Positions 8,753 to 20,065 of a DNA stretch of 64,000 nucleotides are shown piece after piece. The notes under the pieces were generated by a model. The model searched no databases, was not told where the DNA came from, and saw nothing but the letters and a program-made list of their open reading frames with translations. A program made the translations under genes and the position numbers. The first letter of the stretch is position 1. Each line of letters starts with the position of its first letter. The stretch lies in assembly GCF_001953885.1 (NCBI RefSeq), contig NZ_MQUS01000003.1, forward strand, positions 371,948 through 435,947. The letters are read 5' to 3'. The DNA comes from Streptomyces sp. IMTB 2501. Lineage in GTDB: Bacteria; Actinomycetota; Actinomycetes; Streptomycetales; Streptomycetaceae.

Positions 8753-9493
8753 ATGGCACTGCGACCTGTGATGGTGAACATCAAGGCTCTTGATCACTCG
8801 GCGGTCGGCCGGTTCTGGGCGGAGGCGCTCGGCTGGCGTGCTTACAGCCCCGGTGTGACCACCTACGTCGGACCCGACGGCGGCCTCGTCTGGCCGCACC
8901 CGGTCGCCGTCTGCGTCGACGTCGTTCCCGTCCCGGAACCCAAGACAACGACGAAGAACCGTGTGCACCTCGACCTCGCCACCACCTCTGCCACCCATCA
9001 GGCGGAGCTGGTCGCGCGCCTTGAGGCTCTCGGCGCGACGCCCGCCCACGTGGGTCAGGGCGAAGTGCCGTGGACGGTCCTCGCCGACCCCGAGGGCAAC
9101 GAGTTCTGCGTGCTGGAGCCTCGGGAGGTGTACCGGGACACCGGGCCGATCGCCGCGGTGGTGGTCGACTGCGCGGATCCGCGGGCCATGGCCCGGTTCT
9201 GGGGCGAGGCGACGGACTGGGCCGTGCACGAGGTGGCCGAAGATCACGCGGTGTTGCGCTCCGCCAAGGGTGTCGGCCCGTTTCTCGAGTTCATCCGCAC
9301 GCCGGACGTGAAGACCGTGCCGGACCGCGTCCATCTCGATCTGCTGCCGTACCCCGGTGACGACAAAGCAGCGGAGGTGGCCCGGTTGCGGGCCCTCGGC
9401 GCCACGGACCTCGACCTCGGCCAGGGCGACGTCCCGTGGACGTGCCTGGCCGACCCGGAGGGCCACGAGTTCTGCGTCCTCGCCCTGCCCTGA
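8753..9493 (+). CDS. Two-domain VOC (glyoxalase-fold) protein
   Basis: A 246-residue protein made of two vicinal-oxygen-chelate (glyoxalase/dioxygenase fold) modules of about 120 residues. Each ends with the same block: VPWTVLADPEGNEFCVLEP near residue 120 and VPWTCLADPEGHEFCVLALP at the C-terminus. Each also has an FW..AT/L segment near its start. Such proteins bind a metal or small ligand and may be enzymes or resistance proteins; no substrate can be assigned. An AGGA ribosome site eight bases before the ATG supports the start. It lies between the pseudogene scar and the arginine operon. Confidence 0.9.
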   Translation: MALRPVMVNIKALDHSAVGRFWAEALGWRAYSPGVTTYVGPDGGLVWPHPVAVCVDVVPVPEPKTTTKNRVHLDLATTSATHQAELVARLEALGATPAHVGQGEVPWTVLADPEGNEFCVLEPREVYRDTGPIAAVVVDCADPRAMARFWGEATDWAVHEVAEDHAVLRSAKGVGPFLEFIRTPDVKTVPDRVHLDLLPYPGDDKAAEVARLRALGATDLDLGQGDVPWTCLADPEGHEFCVLALP

Positions 9494-9508
9494 GCGGAGC
9501 CCGAAGAC

Positions 9509-11762
<2,254 letters not shown>

Positions 11763-11766
<4 letters not shown>

Positions 11767-12665
11767 CCACGACCCGGAAACACACCGCGCTGCCCAAGGC
11801 CCAGATCCTCATCGAGGCGCTGCCCTGGCTGACCCGCCACCACGGCAAGATCGTCGTCATCAAGTTCGGCGGCAACGCCATGGTGAACGAGGAGCTGAAG
11901 GCCGCCTTCGCCCAGGACGTCGTCTTCCTGCGGCACGCCGGCCTCAAGCCGGTCGTCGTCCACGGCGGCGGCCCGCAGATCAGCGCCGCCCTCGACCGGC
12001 ACGGCATCGTCAGCGAGTTCAAGGCGGGCCTGCGCGTCACCACCGAGGACGCCATGGACGTCGTACGGATGGTGCTCGCCGGGCAGGTGCAGCGTGAACT
12101 GGTCGGCCTGCTCAACCAGCACGGGCCGCTCGCCGTCGGCCTGACCGGCGAGGACGCGCACACCATCACCGCCACCAGGCACCGGCCCGAGATCGACGGC
12201 GAACGGGTCGACATCGGACGGGTCGGCGAGATCACCGCGATCGACACGGGCGCGATCGAGGCCCTGCTGGCCGACGGCCGTATCCCGGTCGTGTCGTCGA
12301 TCGCCCGCTCCCAGGATGACGGACATGTCTACAACGTCAATGCTGATACGGCGGCTGCGGCACTCGCTGCTGCACTGGGCGCCGAAACACTCATGGTCCT
12401 CACCGACGTCGAGGGCCTCTACGAGGACTGGCCGAACTCCGACGAGGTGATCAGCCGCCTCACCGCTTCCCAGCTGGAGAAGCTGCTGCCGGAGCTGAGC
12501 GCCGGCATGGCGCCGAAGATGGAGGGCTGCCTGCGCGCCGTACGAGGCGGCGTGACGACCGCCCGCGTCATCGACGGCCGGGTCCAGCACTCGATCCTGC
12601 TGGAGATCTTCACCGACGAAGGCATCGGCACGATGGTCGTGCCCGACGAACAGGGGGAGTCATGA
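11763..12665 (+). CDS. argB: Acetylglutamate kinase
   Basis: A 300-residue N-acetylglutamate kinase of the amino-acid kinase fold, phosphorylating N-acetylglutamate. Motifs: [11 protein letters not shown] (ATP phosphate-binding lysine), [10 protein letters not shown], and [20 protein letters not shown] toward the C-terminus. The N-terminal helix before the kinase fold, [19 protein letters not shown], is the extension associated with arginine-sensitive hexameric enzymes, so feedback inhibition is likely. The ATG overlaps the argJ stop by four bases, which indicates translational coupling. Confidence 0.97.
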
Positions 12666-13867
12666 GCAACCAGGAGCTGACCGAGCGCTGGCAGGGCGCG
12701 CTCATGAACAACTACGGCACCCCGCGGCTGCCCCTCGTGCGCGGCGCGGGCATGAAGGTGTGGGACGCCGAGGGCCGTGAGTACCACGACTTCGTCGGCG
12801 GCATCGCCACCAACGCCCTCGGCCACGCCCACCCGGCGATCGTCGAGGCGGTCAGCCGGCAGATCGGCCAGCTGGGCCACATCTCCAACTTCTTCATGGC
12901 CGAGCCCACCGTCGCCCTCGCCGAACGGCTGCTTCAGCTCTTCGACCGCGAGGGCAGGGTCTTCTTCTGCAACTCCGGCGCCGAGGCCAACGAGACCGCC
13001 TTCAAGATCGGCCGGCTCACCGGGCGCACCCACATGGTCGCCACCGACGGCGGTTTCCACGGCCGTACGATGGGCGCCCTCGCGCTCACCGGCCAGCCCG
13101 CCAAGCAGGACCCGTTCCGGCCGCTGCCCGCCGACGTCACCCATGTGCCCTACGGCGACGCGCAGGCGCTGGCCGCGGCGGTCACCGAGGAGACCGCCCT
13201 GGTGATCATCGAGCCGGTCCAGGGCGAGAAAGGTGTGGTCGTACCCCCGCCCGGCTACCTCAAGGCCGCCCGCGCCATCACCGCCGCCACCGGCGCCCTG
13301 CTGGTCCTGGACGAGGTGCAGACCGGCATCGGCCGCACCGGCACCTGGTTCGAGTACCAGGCCCACGAGGGCGTGCTCCCCGATGTCGTCACCCTCGCCA
13401 AGCAGCTCGGCGGCGGACTGCCGCTCGGCGCCACCGTGGCCTTCGGCCGGGCCGCCGAACTCCTCCAGCCCGGCCAGCACGGCACCACCTTCGGCGGCAA
13501 CCCGGTCGCCTGCGCCGCCGGACTCGCCGTCCTCGACACGATCGCGGGCGACGGACTGCTGGAGAACGTCAAGCGGCAGGGCGAGAAGCTCCGCGAGGGA
13601 ATCGAGGGCCTCGGACACCCGTTGATCGATTATGTGCGGGGCGCCGGCCTGCTCCTGGGTATCGTGCTCACCGGACCGCGCGCGCAGCAGGTGCAGCAAG
13701 CGGCCCAGGAGGCCGGGTTCCTGGTGAACGCGCCCGCTCCCGACGTCGTACGGCTGATGCCGCCGCTGAACCTGAGCGACGCCGAGACGGGTGCCTTCCT
13801 TCGGGCGCTGCCCGGCATCCTCGACGCAGCGAACCCAGCGAATGGGGACGGACGATCCGGAGAATGA
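12662..13867 (+). CDS. argD: Acetylornithine aminotransferase
   Basis: A 401-residue class-III PLP aminotransferase converting N-acetylglutamate semialdehyde to N-acetylornithine. Landmarks are [19 protein letters not shown], the glycine-rich [16 protein letters not shown], the cofactor aspartate in [15 protein letters not shown], and the PLP lysine in [16 protein letters not shown]. The ATG overlaps the argB stop by four bases. In many bacteria the same enzyme also serves lysine synthesis. Full length, with no anomalies. Confidence 0.97.
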   Translation: MSNQELTERWQGALMNNYGTPRLPLVRGAGMKVWDAEGREYHDFVGGIATNALGHAHPAIVEAVSRQIGQLGHISNFFMAEPTVALAERLLQLFDREGRVFFCNSGAEANETAFKIGRLTGRTHMVATDGGFHGRTMGALALTGQPAKQDPFRPLPADVTHVPYGDAQALAAAVTEETALVIIEPVQGEKGVVVPPPGYLKAARAITAATGALLVLDEVQTGIGRTGTWFEYQAHEGVLPDVVTLAKQLGGGLPLGATVAFGRAAELLQPGQHGTTFGGNPVACAAGLAVLDTIAGDGLLENVKRQGEKLREGIEGLGHPLIDYVRGAGLLLGIVLTGPRAQQVQQAAQEAGFLVNAPAPDVVRLMPPLNLSDAETGAFLRALPGILDAANPANGDGRSGE

Positions 13868-13874
13868 GACGACG

Positions 13875-14420
13875 ATGAGCCAGGCGCAGGACCAGGAGCA
13901 GGCCGCGGGTGCCGGAGCCGCGGTGCCGCAGACCCGTACCGCGCGGCACCGCCGGATCGTGGACATCCTCAACCGGCAGCCGGTGCGGTCACAGAGCCAG
14001 CTCGCCAAGCTGCTCGCCGACGACGGGCTGAGCGTCACCCAGGCGACGCTCTCCCGGGACCTCGACGAGCTGAACGCGGTGAAGATCCGCAACACCGACG
14101 GCGAACTGATCTACGCGGTGCCGAGCGAGGGCGGTTTCCGCACCCCGCGCGCGCCGCTGGGGGAGTCGGCGAAGGAGGAGCGGATGCGGCGGCTCTCCCA
14201 GGAGCTGCTGATCTCCGCGGAGGCCTCCGCCAACCTCGTGGTCCTGCGCACCCCGCCGGGGGCGGCCCAGTTCCTGGCCTCGGCCATCGACCAGGCCGAA
14301 CTGCACGACATCCTGGGCACCATCGCCGGTGACGACACGCTGCTGCTGATCAGCCGGGAGCCGACCGGCGGCCAGGCCCTGGCGGACCACCTGCTGCGGC
14401 TGGCGCAGAACGGGCACTGA
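13875..14420 (+). CDS. argR: Arginine repressor ArgR
   Basis: A 181-residue ArgR/AhrC-type regulator. The N-terminal winged helix contains [20 protein letters not shown], and the C-terminal domain contains the hexamer and arginine-binding elements ending in [20 protein letters not shown]. With arginine bound it represses ARG-box promoters, of which there is one before argC and one before argG in this window. The start at 13875 is chosen because GGAGA lies about 11 bases upstream and the family N-terminus fits. The longer in-frame option would lie inside argD. The gene is seven bases after the argD stop. Confidence 0.95.
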   Translation: MSQAQDQEQAAGAGAAVPQTRTARHRRIVDILNRQPVRSQSQLAKLLADDGLSVTQATLSRDLDELNAVKIRNTDGELIYAVPSEGGFRTPRAPLGESAKEERMRRLSQELLISAEASANLVVLRTPPGAAQFLASAIDQAELHDILGTIAGDDTLLLISREPTGGQALADHLLRLAQNGH

Positions 14421-14550
14421 CTGCGCAGAACGGCCACTGAGCGCGCATGCGGTGCCCCGCCCGGCGGCGGAGAATGGGTATGTGATCTTCCGCGGCGGGG
14501 GGTCAGGCGGGCGGGCAATCCCCTGGCGGGCGTCGACCGTATACAGAGGT

Positions 14551-15138
14551 GTGTCGGGTTTCCGGTTCCCCGTGGGCCGCCTCCCGGACGAGGCGCTGCT
14601 GTCCGGGCTGGCCACCGGTGATCCGGAACTCGCGGTCGTCTTCGTACGAAGGTTCCAGCACCGGGTCTTCGGGGTCGCCATGGCTGTCACCGGGGATGAA
14701 CAACTCGCCGAGGACGTCGCCCAGTTGACGTTCGAACGGGCGTGGCGCCATGCCCAGATCTACGACTCGCGCCGCGGCTCGGTCACCACCTGGCTGACGA
14801 CCATCGCACACAACCTCGCCGTCGACGCCGTCCGCGCCCGGCGGACCGAACCGGTGGCACCGGAAGACCTCGACGCCCTCCTCGGTGTGGTCACCGAGAC
14901 CCCCGAGCGCTGGGCGCTGGCCGACGAGACCTCCTCCCAGCTGCGGGCCGCCGTGGCCCGGCTGCCCCGCGAACAGGCCCGGGCCCTGGTGATGGCGGGC
15001 ATCTACGGCATGACCGCCCAGCAGATCGCCGACGCGGAGCGGATCCCGCTGGGGACCGCCAAGACCCGGATCAGGGCGGCCATGGCGAAACTGCGGACCA
15101 CACTTGCGGCTTCGAAGCGAGGCGACCATGTCCAGTGA
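14551..15138 (+). CDS. ECF-type RNA polymerase sigma factor
   Basis: A sigma-70 family ECF factor, about 195 residues if it starts at GTG 14551. Region 2 is seen in LAEDVAQLTFERAWRHAQIYD and VTTWLTTIAHNLAVDAVRAR. Region 4 is seen in LPREQARALVMAGIYGMTAQ and the helix QIADAERIPLGTAKTRIRAA. A -10-like TATACA (14540-14545) sits about five bases before this GTG, suggesting leaderless expression. A longer in-frame start at 14452 is possible. The gene overlaps its anti-sigma gene by 11 bases, so both are made together. Confidence 0.9.
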   Translation: MSGFRFPVGRLPDEALLSGLATGDPELAVVFVRRFQHRVFGVAMAVTGDEQLAEDVAQLTFERAWRHAQIYDSRRGSVTTWLTTIAHNLAVDAVRARRTEPVAPEDLDALLGVVTETPERWALADETSSQLRAAVARLPREQARALVMAGIYGMTAQQIADAERIPLGTAKTRIRAAMAKLRTTLAASKRGDHVQ

Positions 15139-15892
15139 CGTGAACTGCGACAGGCTCCGGGAGATCGCCGCCGAGCTGGCACTGGGCGTGCTGCCCGGGC
15201 GGGAGCGCGCCGATGCCGTCGCCCATCTGGACCGGTGCGCGGACTGCCGGGAGTACGTCCGCCAACTCACCCTGGTCGGCGACCGGCTGATCGGCCTGCT
15301 GCCGGACAGCGAGCCACCGCTCGGCTTCGAGACCCGGGTGGCGCGCAGGCTGGCCCAGCAGGCGTCGGAGTCCGAGGCTCCCGAGGGCGTCTCCGGCCCT
15401 ACGTCCCGGATCCTGCGCGGGCGGGCCCGGCGGGCCCGGCTCCGGCTCGCGGCCGTCGCCACCGCGGTCACCGTCGCCGTCGGGTTCGCCGGCTGGGGGA
15501 TCGGCACCGCCGTCGAGCAGGTCCTCGCCTCGTCCGCGCCCGCCACCGCGTCCGAGCCCATGCTGATCGGGGACATGACCTCGACCACGGGCGGCGGCAC
15601 CGTCGGCGAGGTCTACGCCCACCCCGGAACCCCCGGCTGGATCTTCGTGTCCGTCGATCTCGCCGGCCCGCACGCCGCGTACAACGGCAAGGTCACCTGC
15701 CTCCTGGAACACGCCGACGGTACGACCGTGCGCGTCGGCGACTTCACCCTGACCGGCGGACACGGCGAATGGGGCGTGGCGGCTTCCGGCGACCTCTCGA
15801 CCCTCTCCGGCGCCCGGCTGACGGCACCCGACGGGACGGTCCTAGCCACAGCTCACCTGGCGAAAGGCCAGGTCGTGGAGCCGGAGCAGTGA
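15128..15892 (+). CDS. Zinc-binding membrane anti-sigma factor
   Basis: A 254-residue anti-sigma factor of the ZAS/RskA type. The cytoplasmic N-terminus has the HxxxCxxC zinc motif in AHLDRCADCREY. One membrane span is LAAVATAVTVAVGFAGWGIG (about residues 112-132). The extracytoplasmic beta-rich domain resembles RskA (GWIFVSVDLAG, GHGEWGVAASGDL). It should hold the upstream ECF sigma factor inactive until an external or redox signal arrives. The start overlaps the sigma gene, a common sigma/anti-sigma arrangement. Confidence 0.92.
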   Translation: MSSDVNCDRLREIAAELALGVLPGRERADAVAHLDRCADCREYVRQLTLVGDRLIGLLPDSEPPLGFETRVARRLAQQASESEAPEGVSGPTSRILRGRARRARLRLAAVATAVTVAVGFAGWGIGTAVEQVLASSAPATASEPMLIGDMTSTTGGGTVGEVYAHPGTPGWIFVSVDLAGPHAAYNGKVTCLLEHADGTTVRVGDFTLTGGHGEWGVAASGDLSTLSGARLTAPDGTVLATAHLAKGQVVEPEQ

Positions 15893-15925
15893 ACCGGTGC
15901 CGGGTACGGCTCAGCCTGGTACGGC

Positions 15926-17083
15926 TCAGGGGCGCCCCGGCCGGGTCGCTTCCAGGGCCGCGGCCAGCTCGGCGACCGTGGGCCGCGCCGCCGGGTCGGC
16001 CCGCAGACAGGCGTCGACGGCGGCGGCGAGCGCGGGTGGCAGTCGCCTCCGGGAAGCGAGGGGCGGGGCCGCCTTCTCCGTCTGCGGATACCGGGCGTTC
16101 GGCTGCGCCGAGGAGCCGCCCGTGCCGGCGCCGCCCTCGTCGGACTCCGTTCCGGGCTCGCCGCAGCCGAAAGGCACGTCACCGCACGCGACCTCGTACA
16201 ACGTGACTCCGATGCCCCACACGTCGGCGGCGGCGGTGAGCGGGTCGCCCCGGGCCTGCTCCGGAGCGAGGTAGCAGCACGTGCCCAGCCCGGCGGGCGC
16301 CGGTCCGGGCGGCCGGGCGACGCTCAGGTCCAGCACCTTGGCATGCCCGCGCTCCACCACCACGTTGGCCGGTTTGAGGTCCAGGTGCAGCAGACCCCGG
16401 CCGTGCAGATAGTGGACCGCGGAACACAACTGCATGCCGAGAAGCGCCACATCGGTGGCCGCCGGCCGGCGCCGCAGCCGGTGCACGAGGTGGGACAGCG
16501 TCTCGCCGGTCAGTGTCTCCAGGACGACGAGTGGCTCCGGCGACGTGACGGTCTCGTACCCCCGGACCAGGTGCGGATGGCTGAACTCCCGCAGCCACCG
16601 GCCCTCCCGCAGCAGCCGCTCGGCGAGCCGCCCCTCGCCCCGCTGGTCCGGTCGCACCACCTTGATCACGCACCGGCAGGCCCGTTCCGCGCTCCACGCG
16701 TCGTACACATCGAGCCAGCCCGTACGGGTCAGATGCGCCAGGATCACGTACCCCGGCGCCGGCTCCGCACCCGTCACGAGCGGCGCGCAGCCGCTCCCGC
16801 CCGCCACGATGCCGGTTCCGGGGCTGCTCTCGCCCGTCACGATGCCGGTTCCGGGGCTGCTCTCGCCCGTCACGATGCGGGTTCCGGGGGTGTTCTCGCC
16901 CGTCACGGCGCCGGTCCCGAGGCTGCTCTCGTGTGTCACGAAGTTCGTCCCGGGGGTGTTCTCGCCTGTCACGGCGCCGGTCCCGAGGCTGCTCTCGTGC
17001 GTCACGAAGTTCGTCCCGGGGGTGCTCCCGCCTGTCACGAAGTCCGTCCCGAGGTCACTGCCGGCCGCCACCACGGCGTTCAT
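15926..17083 (-). CDS. Ser/Thr protein kinase with N-terminal 11-residue repeats
   Basis: A 385-residue kinase. Residues 12-99 are eight tandem 11-residue repeats of the type GTxxVTGESSP. The kinase domain follows. The ATP lysine is in CRCVIKVVRP, the catalytic loop is HLDLKPANVV, the DFG position reads DLS, and activation/APE is CCYLAPEQARG. The glycine loop is degenerate (LAHLTRTGWLDVYDAW), so activity may be reduced. No membrane span is seen. The ATG overlaps the stop of the ABC exporter gene by four bases, so exporter and kinase are translationally coupled. The kinase probably acts with that exporter. Confidence 0.88.
   Translation of the reverse strand: MNAVVAAGSDLGTDFVTGGSTPGTNFVTHESSLGTGAVTGENTPGTNFVTHESSLGTGAVTGENTPGTRIVTGESSPGTGIVTGESSPGTGIVAGGSGCAPLVTGAEPAPGYVILAHLTRTGWLDVYDAWSAERACRCVIKVVRPDQRGEGRLAERLLREGRWLREFSHPHLVRGYETVTSPEPLVVLETLTGETLSHLVHRLRRRPAATDVALLGMQLCSAVHYLHGRGLLHLDLKPANVVVERGHAKVLDLSVARPPGPAPAGLGTCCYLAPEQARGDPLTAAADVWGIGVTLYEVACGDVPFGCGEPGTESDEGGAGTGGSSAQPNARYPQTEKAAPPLASRRRLPPALAAAVDACLRADPAARPTVAELAAALEATRPGRP
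16787..17050 (-). repeat. Eight 33-bp tandem repeats inside kinase gene
   Basis: Eight in-frame 33-base units encode GT-x-x-V-T-(G/H)-x-(S/N)-(S/T)-(P/L). Some adjacent pairs are nearly identical and two different unit types alternate, a sign of repeat expansion by duplication. The array is Gly/Thr/Ser-rich and probably disordered, forming an N-terminal tail before the kinase domain. Confidence 0.9.
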
Positions 17084-18894
17084 GACGGCACCGCGTCCGC
17101 GCTCAGCCGGTGCAGCCGGGCGTATGTGCCCTGGCCGCGGAGCAGGTCGTCGTGGGCGCCGTCTTCCACGACCCGGCCGTGGTCGAGCACCACGATCCGC
17201 GTGGCGTCGCGCACGGTCAGCAGGTTGTGGGAGATGACGACGGTCGTCCGCCCGGCCATGAGCCGGCGCAGCGGATCCATGATCCGCCGGCCCGACCGCA
17301 CGTCCAGCCCGGTGGTCGGCTCGTCCAGCAGCAGCACGGGCGCGTCCCTGATCATCGCGCGGGCGATCGCCAGCCGCTGGCACTGCCCGCCGGACAGGGT
17401 CCGGCCGCGCTGTCCGACCAGGGTGTCGTAGCCCTCCGGGAGCCGCTCGATGAACTCGTGGGCGTCCGCCGCGCGCGCCGCCGCCACGATGTCCGCCTCG
17501 CTCGCCCCCGGCCGCCCGTAGGCGATGTTCTCGCGTACGGTGCCGTGGAAGACGAGGGTCTCCTGCAGTACCACCGCGATGTTCTCCCGTACGTCGGACA
17601 GCCTCAGGCCCCGCAGGTCCGTGCCGCCGAGCAGGACCGCGCCGCGCTCGGGGTCGTAGAAGCGCAACTGGAGTTTGGCGACCGTGGACTTGCCGGCCCC
17701 GCTCGCCCCGACCAGCGCCAGGGTCTCCCCGGGCGCGACGTGGAACGACACGTCCGACAGGGCCCAGGAGGACGCGCCGGGGTAGCGGAACGAGACCCCG
17801 TCGAACTCCACCTCGCCCCGCGCGCGGCCGATCCGCCGGGCGCCCGGAGCCTCGACGACCTGCGGCCGCTGGTCCAGCAACTCGATGATCCGTTCGGCGG
17901 AGGCGGAGGCCGCGTAGAAGGTGGTGCCGAGCCCGGAGAGGCCGTGGACCGGGCCGTACAGCTTGCCGATCAGCGCCAGGAAGACGAGCAGACCGCCCAG
18001 CGTGAGCTGTCCCCGGGCCAGTTGCCAGGTGCCGAAGCCCAGCACCGCGAGGCCCCCGGTCACCTCGATGATCTCGACGACGGGCCCGTAGACGGCGCGG
18101 ATGCGAGCCGAGTCCATCGCCGCCCGGAACCTGCCGGCGTTCTCCCGCTCGAACCGGCGATCCTCCCACTCCTGCCGGTTGTACGCCTGCACCAGCGCGA
18201 CATTGCCGAGCACCTCCTCGGCGATCGCGCTGAGCGAGCCGCTGCGGCGTCTGCGTTCCCGCGAGGCCGTTTTGAGCAGCCGTGCGAAGTGCCGCGCGGC
18301 AGCCCAGAACAGCGGCACGATCACCAGGGCGAGCAGGGTCAGGTCCCAGCGCAGATAGAACAACAGGCCCAGGAAGAAACCCAGTTGGACGGCGTAGTAG
18401 AGGACGTCCGCCACCCCCGAGAGCAGAAACGTCTCGACCGCGTCGACGTCCCCGGTGATGCGGGACAGCAGGTCCCCCAGCCGCCGGCGTTCGAAGAAGC
18501 CGAGCGACAGCCCCTGGACATGCCGGAACACCTCGGAGCGCAGCGAGAGGAGAAAGCTCTCGCCGACCCAGGTGGACGTCACCTCGTCGGCGAACCCGAG
18601 CACCCCGGAGCAGATGATGAGTCCCGCGTAGGCCGGTGCGATCCACAGCAGTGGCCGCGGGTCGCGGGGGACGAGCACGCCGTCCACGACGGTCTTGAAG
18701 AGCCAGATCTCCGCGGCGTCGACGGCCGGTCCGGCCAGGCTGAAGAGGAGAACGGGGACGAGCCAGCGGCGGCCGCCGCGCGTGTACGGCCAGAACCGCC
18801 GGAACACCGCACGCGGCGAGACGGCGGGCGCGGCCGCGACGACGCCGTCGCAGGCCTCGCCCACCGAGAGCAGACGCCGCAGGACGTGCACCAT
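17080..18894 (-). CDS. ABC exporter, fused permease and ATPase
   Basis: A 604-residue half-size ABC exporter. An N-terminal six-helix membrane domain (about residues 35-330) is joined to an ATPase domain. Walker A is GASGAGKST, signature LSGGQCQR, Walker B VLLLDEPTTG and the switch histidine VVISHNL. It is type IV exporter-like (MsbA/LmrA group), working as a dimer. No N-terminal C39 peptidase domain is present, so it does not itself cleave a leader. It lies 75 bases after the His-rich mini-gene and overlaps the kinase gene, suggesting one transcript. Substrate unknown. Confidence 0.93.
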   Translation of the reverse strand: MVHVLRRLLSVGEACDGVVAAAPAVSPRAVFRRFWPYTRGGRRWLVPVLLFSLAGPAVDAAEIWLFKTVVDGVLVPRDPRPLLWIAPAYAGLIICSGVLGFADEVTSTWVGESFLLSLRSEVFRHVQGLSLGFFERRRLGDLLSRITGDVDAVETFLLSGVADVLYYAVQLGFFLGLLFYLRWDLTLLALVIVPLFWAAARHFARLLKTASRERRRRSGSLSAIAEEVLGNVALVQAYNRQEWEDRRFERENAGRFRAAMDSARIRAVYGPVVEIIEVTGGLAVLGFGTWQLARGQLTLGGLLVFLALIGKLYGPVHGLSGLGTTFYAASASAERIIELLDQRPQVVEAPGARRIGRARGEVEFDGVSFRYPGASSWALSDVSFHVAPGETLALVGASGAGKSTVAKLQLRFYDPERGAVLLGGTDLRGLRLSDVRENIAVVLQETLVFHGTVRENIAYGRPGASEADIVAAARAADAHEFIERLPEGYDTLVGQRGRTLSGGQCQRLAIARAMIRDAPVLLLDEPTTGLDVRSGRRIMDPLRRLMAGRTTVVISHNLLTVRDATRIVVLDHGRVVEDGAHDDLLRGQGTYARLHRLSADAVPS

Positions 18895-18969
18895 GGGACG
18901 CGTTCCTCGGGGGCCGGCGGAGCGGGCCGGGTCCTTTGGCCACCGGTCCGCTCAGCCCTGACGTGCGAT

Positions 18970-19140
18970 TCAGTGGTCGTCGTGGCCGTGACGGTCGCCG
19001 TGCTCGTGGCGGTCGTCGCGGTCGTGACCGTGCTCGTGGCGGTGGCCGTGCCGGTGGCCGTGGTCGCTGTGGTCGTGATGCGACGTGTGCTTACGGTGGT
19101 CATGGCGGCTGGCCGGCAGAAGACTGGCGAAGATAGCCAT
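18970..19140 (-). CDS. 56-residue His/Asp-rich small protein
   Basis: A 56-residue protein. After a short hydrophobic start (MAIFASLLPASR) it is dominated by HD, HG, HR and HE dipeptides; 18 of 56 residues are His and 9 are Asp. The ATG at 19140 is chosen because GGGAGG sits about six bases upstream. Longer in-frame starts lack such a site. Composition suggests binding of Zn, Ni, Cu or haem, possibly after export. It is the first gene of a group with an ABC exporter and a kinase. The function is unknown, and it could also be an exported peptide precursor. Confidence 0.7.
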   Translation of the reverse strand: MAIFASLLPASRHDHRKHTSHHDHSDHGHRHGHRHEHGHDRDDRHEHGDRHGHDDH

Positions 19141-19161
19141 TCCGTACCTCCCGAAACTTGC

Positions 19162-19190
19162 TTTATATGGGATACGTCCCGGGACGGAAA
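19162..19190 (-). promoter_or_regulatory. Promoter of the His-rich gene group
   Basis: On the minus strand TTTCCG (19190-19185) and TATAAA (19167-19162) are 17 bases apart, placing transcription start near 19155, about 15 bases before the ATG, with a GGGAGG ribosome site between. The unusually AT-rich -10 stands out in this GC-rich context and separates the His-rich/ABC/kinase unit from the ApbE unit upstream. Confidence 0.55.
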
Positions 19191-19261
19191 CGGGATGGCT
19201 CTCCGGCGAAAAAGTTCGCTCGGACAACGCGCTCGGACAACGCGCTCGAACGAGATCGCCG

Positions 19262-20065
19262 TCAGCCCAGCCTCGCCGCCAACCCCCCGGTGCACCGCAC
19301 CTCGTCGCCCGCGGTGATCAGCAGGGCCTCCACGTCCGGCAGGGACTCCAGCCAGGCCAGCCCGGCCCGCGAGCCCATCGCGAACGCCGCCGTGGCCCAG
19401 CAGTCCACCCAGGTCAGTCGCGGCCCCACCACCGTCACGGCGACCAGATCCGTCACCGCCGACTTTCCCGTCCGCGGATCCACGATGTGCGCACCCCGCT
19501 CGGCCGTACCCGAGGTCGCCACCGACAGCTCGGACACCCCGGCCGCCGAGATCACCGCCGCCAGCCCGCCCGGCCGCAGCGGATCGGCCACCCCCACCCG
19601 CCACGGCCGCTGGGGCTCCGGCGAACCGAGCAACTGGACGTCCCCGCCCCCGTTGACGCTCACCCCGCTCACCCCTGCCACCCCCGCCAGCAGCCGCGCA
19701 GCCCGCTCGGCGGCCCAGCCCTTGACGATGCCGGTGGGATCCAGCGAGCCCCGATAGCGGCTGCTGAACCAGCCCTCGCTCACCCGCTCCGCCTCCGCCG
19801 CGAGCTCCAGCACCTGGGCCACCTCGGGCGCGCACCGGTCCACGGTCAACTCGCCCCGCGCCAGCCGCGACACCTCGCTGTCCTCGCGGTAGGTGCTGAA
19901 GACGGCGTCCGCCGCGTGCAGACCGGCGACCGCCTCGGCCAGGGCCTCGCGCACCGCACGGGGTTCCCCGCCACGGACGTCGAAGGAGAAGACGGTCCCC
20001 ATGACCTCCTCCGCATGACGCACCGCGGCGGGAGCTTCGGCCGGTTCGGCCATCGTGTCAGCCAC
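19262..20065 (-). CDS. apbE: FAD:protein FMN transferase (ApbE)
   Basis: A 267-residue ApbE-family flavin transferase, which attaches FMN covalently to a Thr or Ser of FMN-binding-domain proteins using FAD. Motifs: SLDPTGIVKGWAAERA, VSVNGGGDVQLLG, and TSGTAERGAHIVDPRTG near residues 190-210. There is no lipobox or signal peptide, so the enzyme appears cytoplasmic. It lies downstream of two FMN-binding genes that are its obvious targets. GTG 20065 overlaps the preceding gene by eight bases. An in-frame ATG at 20053 is an alternative start. Confidence 0.93.
   Translation of the reverse strand: MADTMAEPAEAPAAVRHAEEVMGTVFSFDVRGGEPRAVREALAEAVAGLHAADAVFSTYREDSEVSRLARGELTVDRCAPEVAQVLELAAEAERVSEGWFSSRYRGSLDPTGIVKGWAAERAARLLAGVAGVSGVSVNGGGDVQLLGSPEPQRPWRVGVADPLRPGGLAAVISAAGVSELSVATSGTAERGAHIVDPRTGKSAVTDLVAVTVVGPRLTWVDCWATAAFAMGSRAGLAWLESLPDVEALLITAGDEVRCTGGLAARLG

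Noticed and set aside
16787..17050. Array considered as a CRISPR
   Set aside because: Units are contiguous 33-base in-frame coding repeats without unique spacers, and no cas genes are present.
15926..18943. A 1005-codon fusion of kinase and exporter on the minus strand
   Set aside because: Upstream of the kinase ATG the frame is out of register with the exporter and Arg/Pro-rich. The exporter is encoded in its own frame with a four-base overlap.
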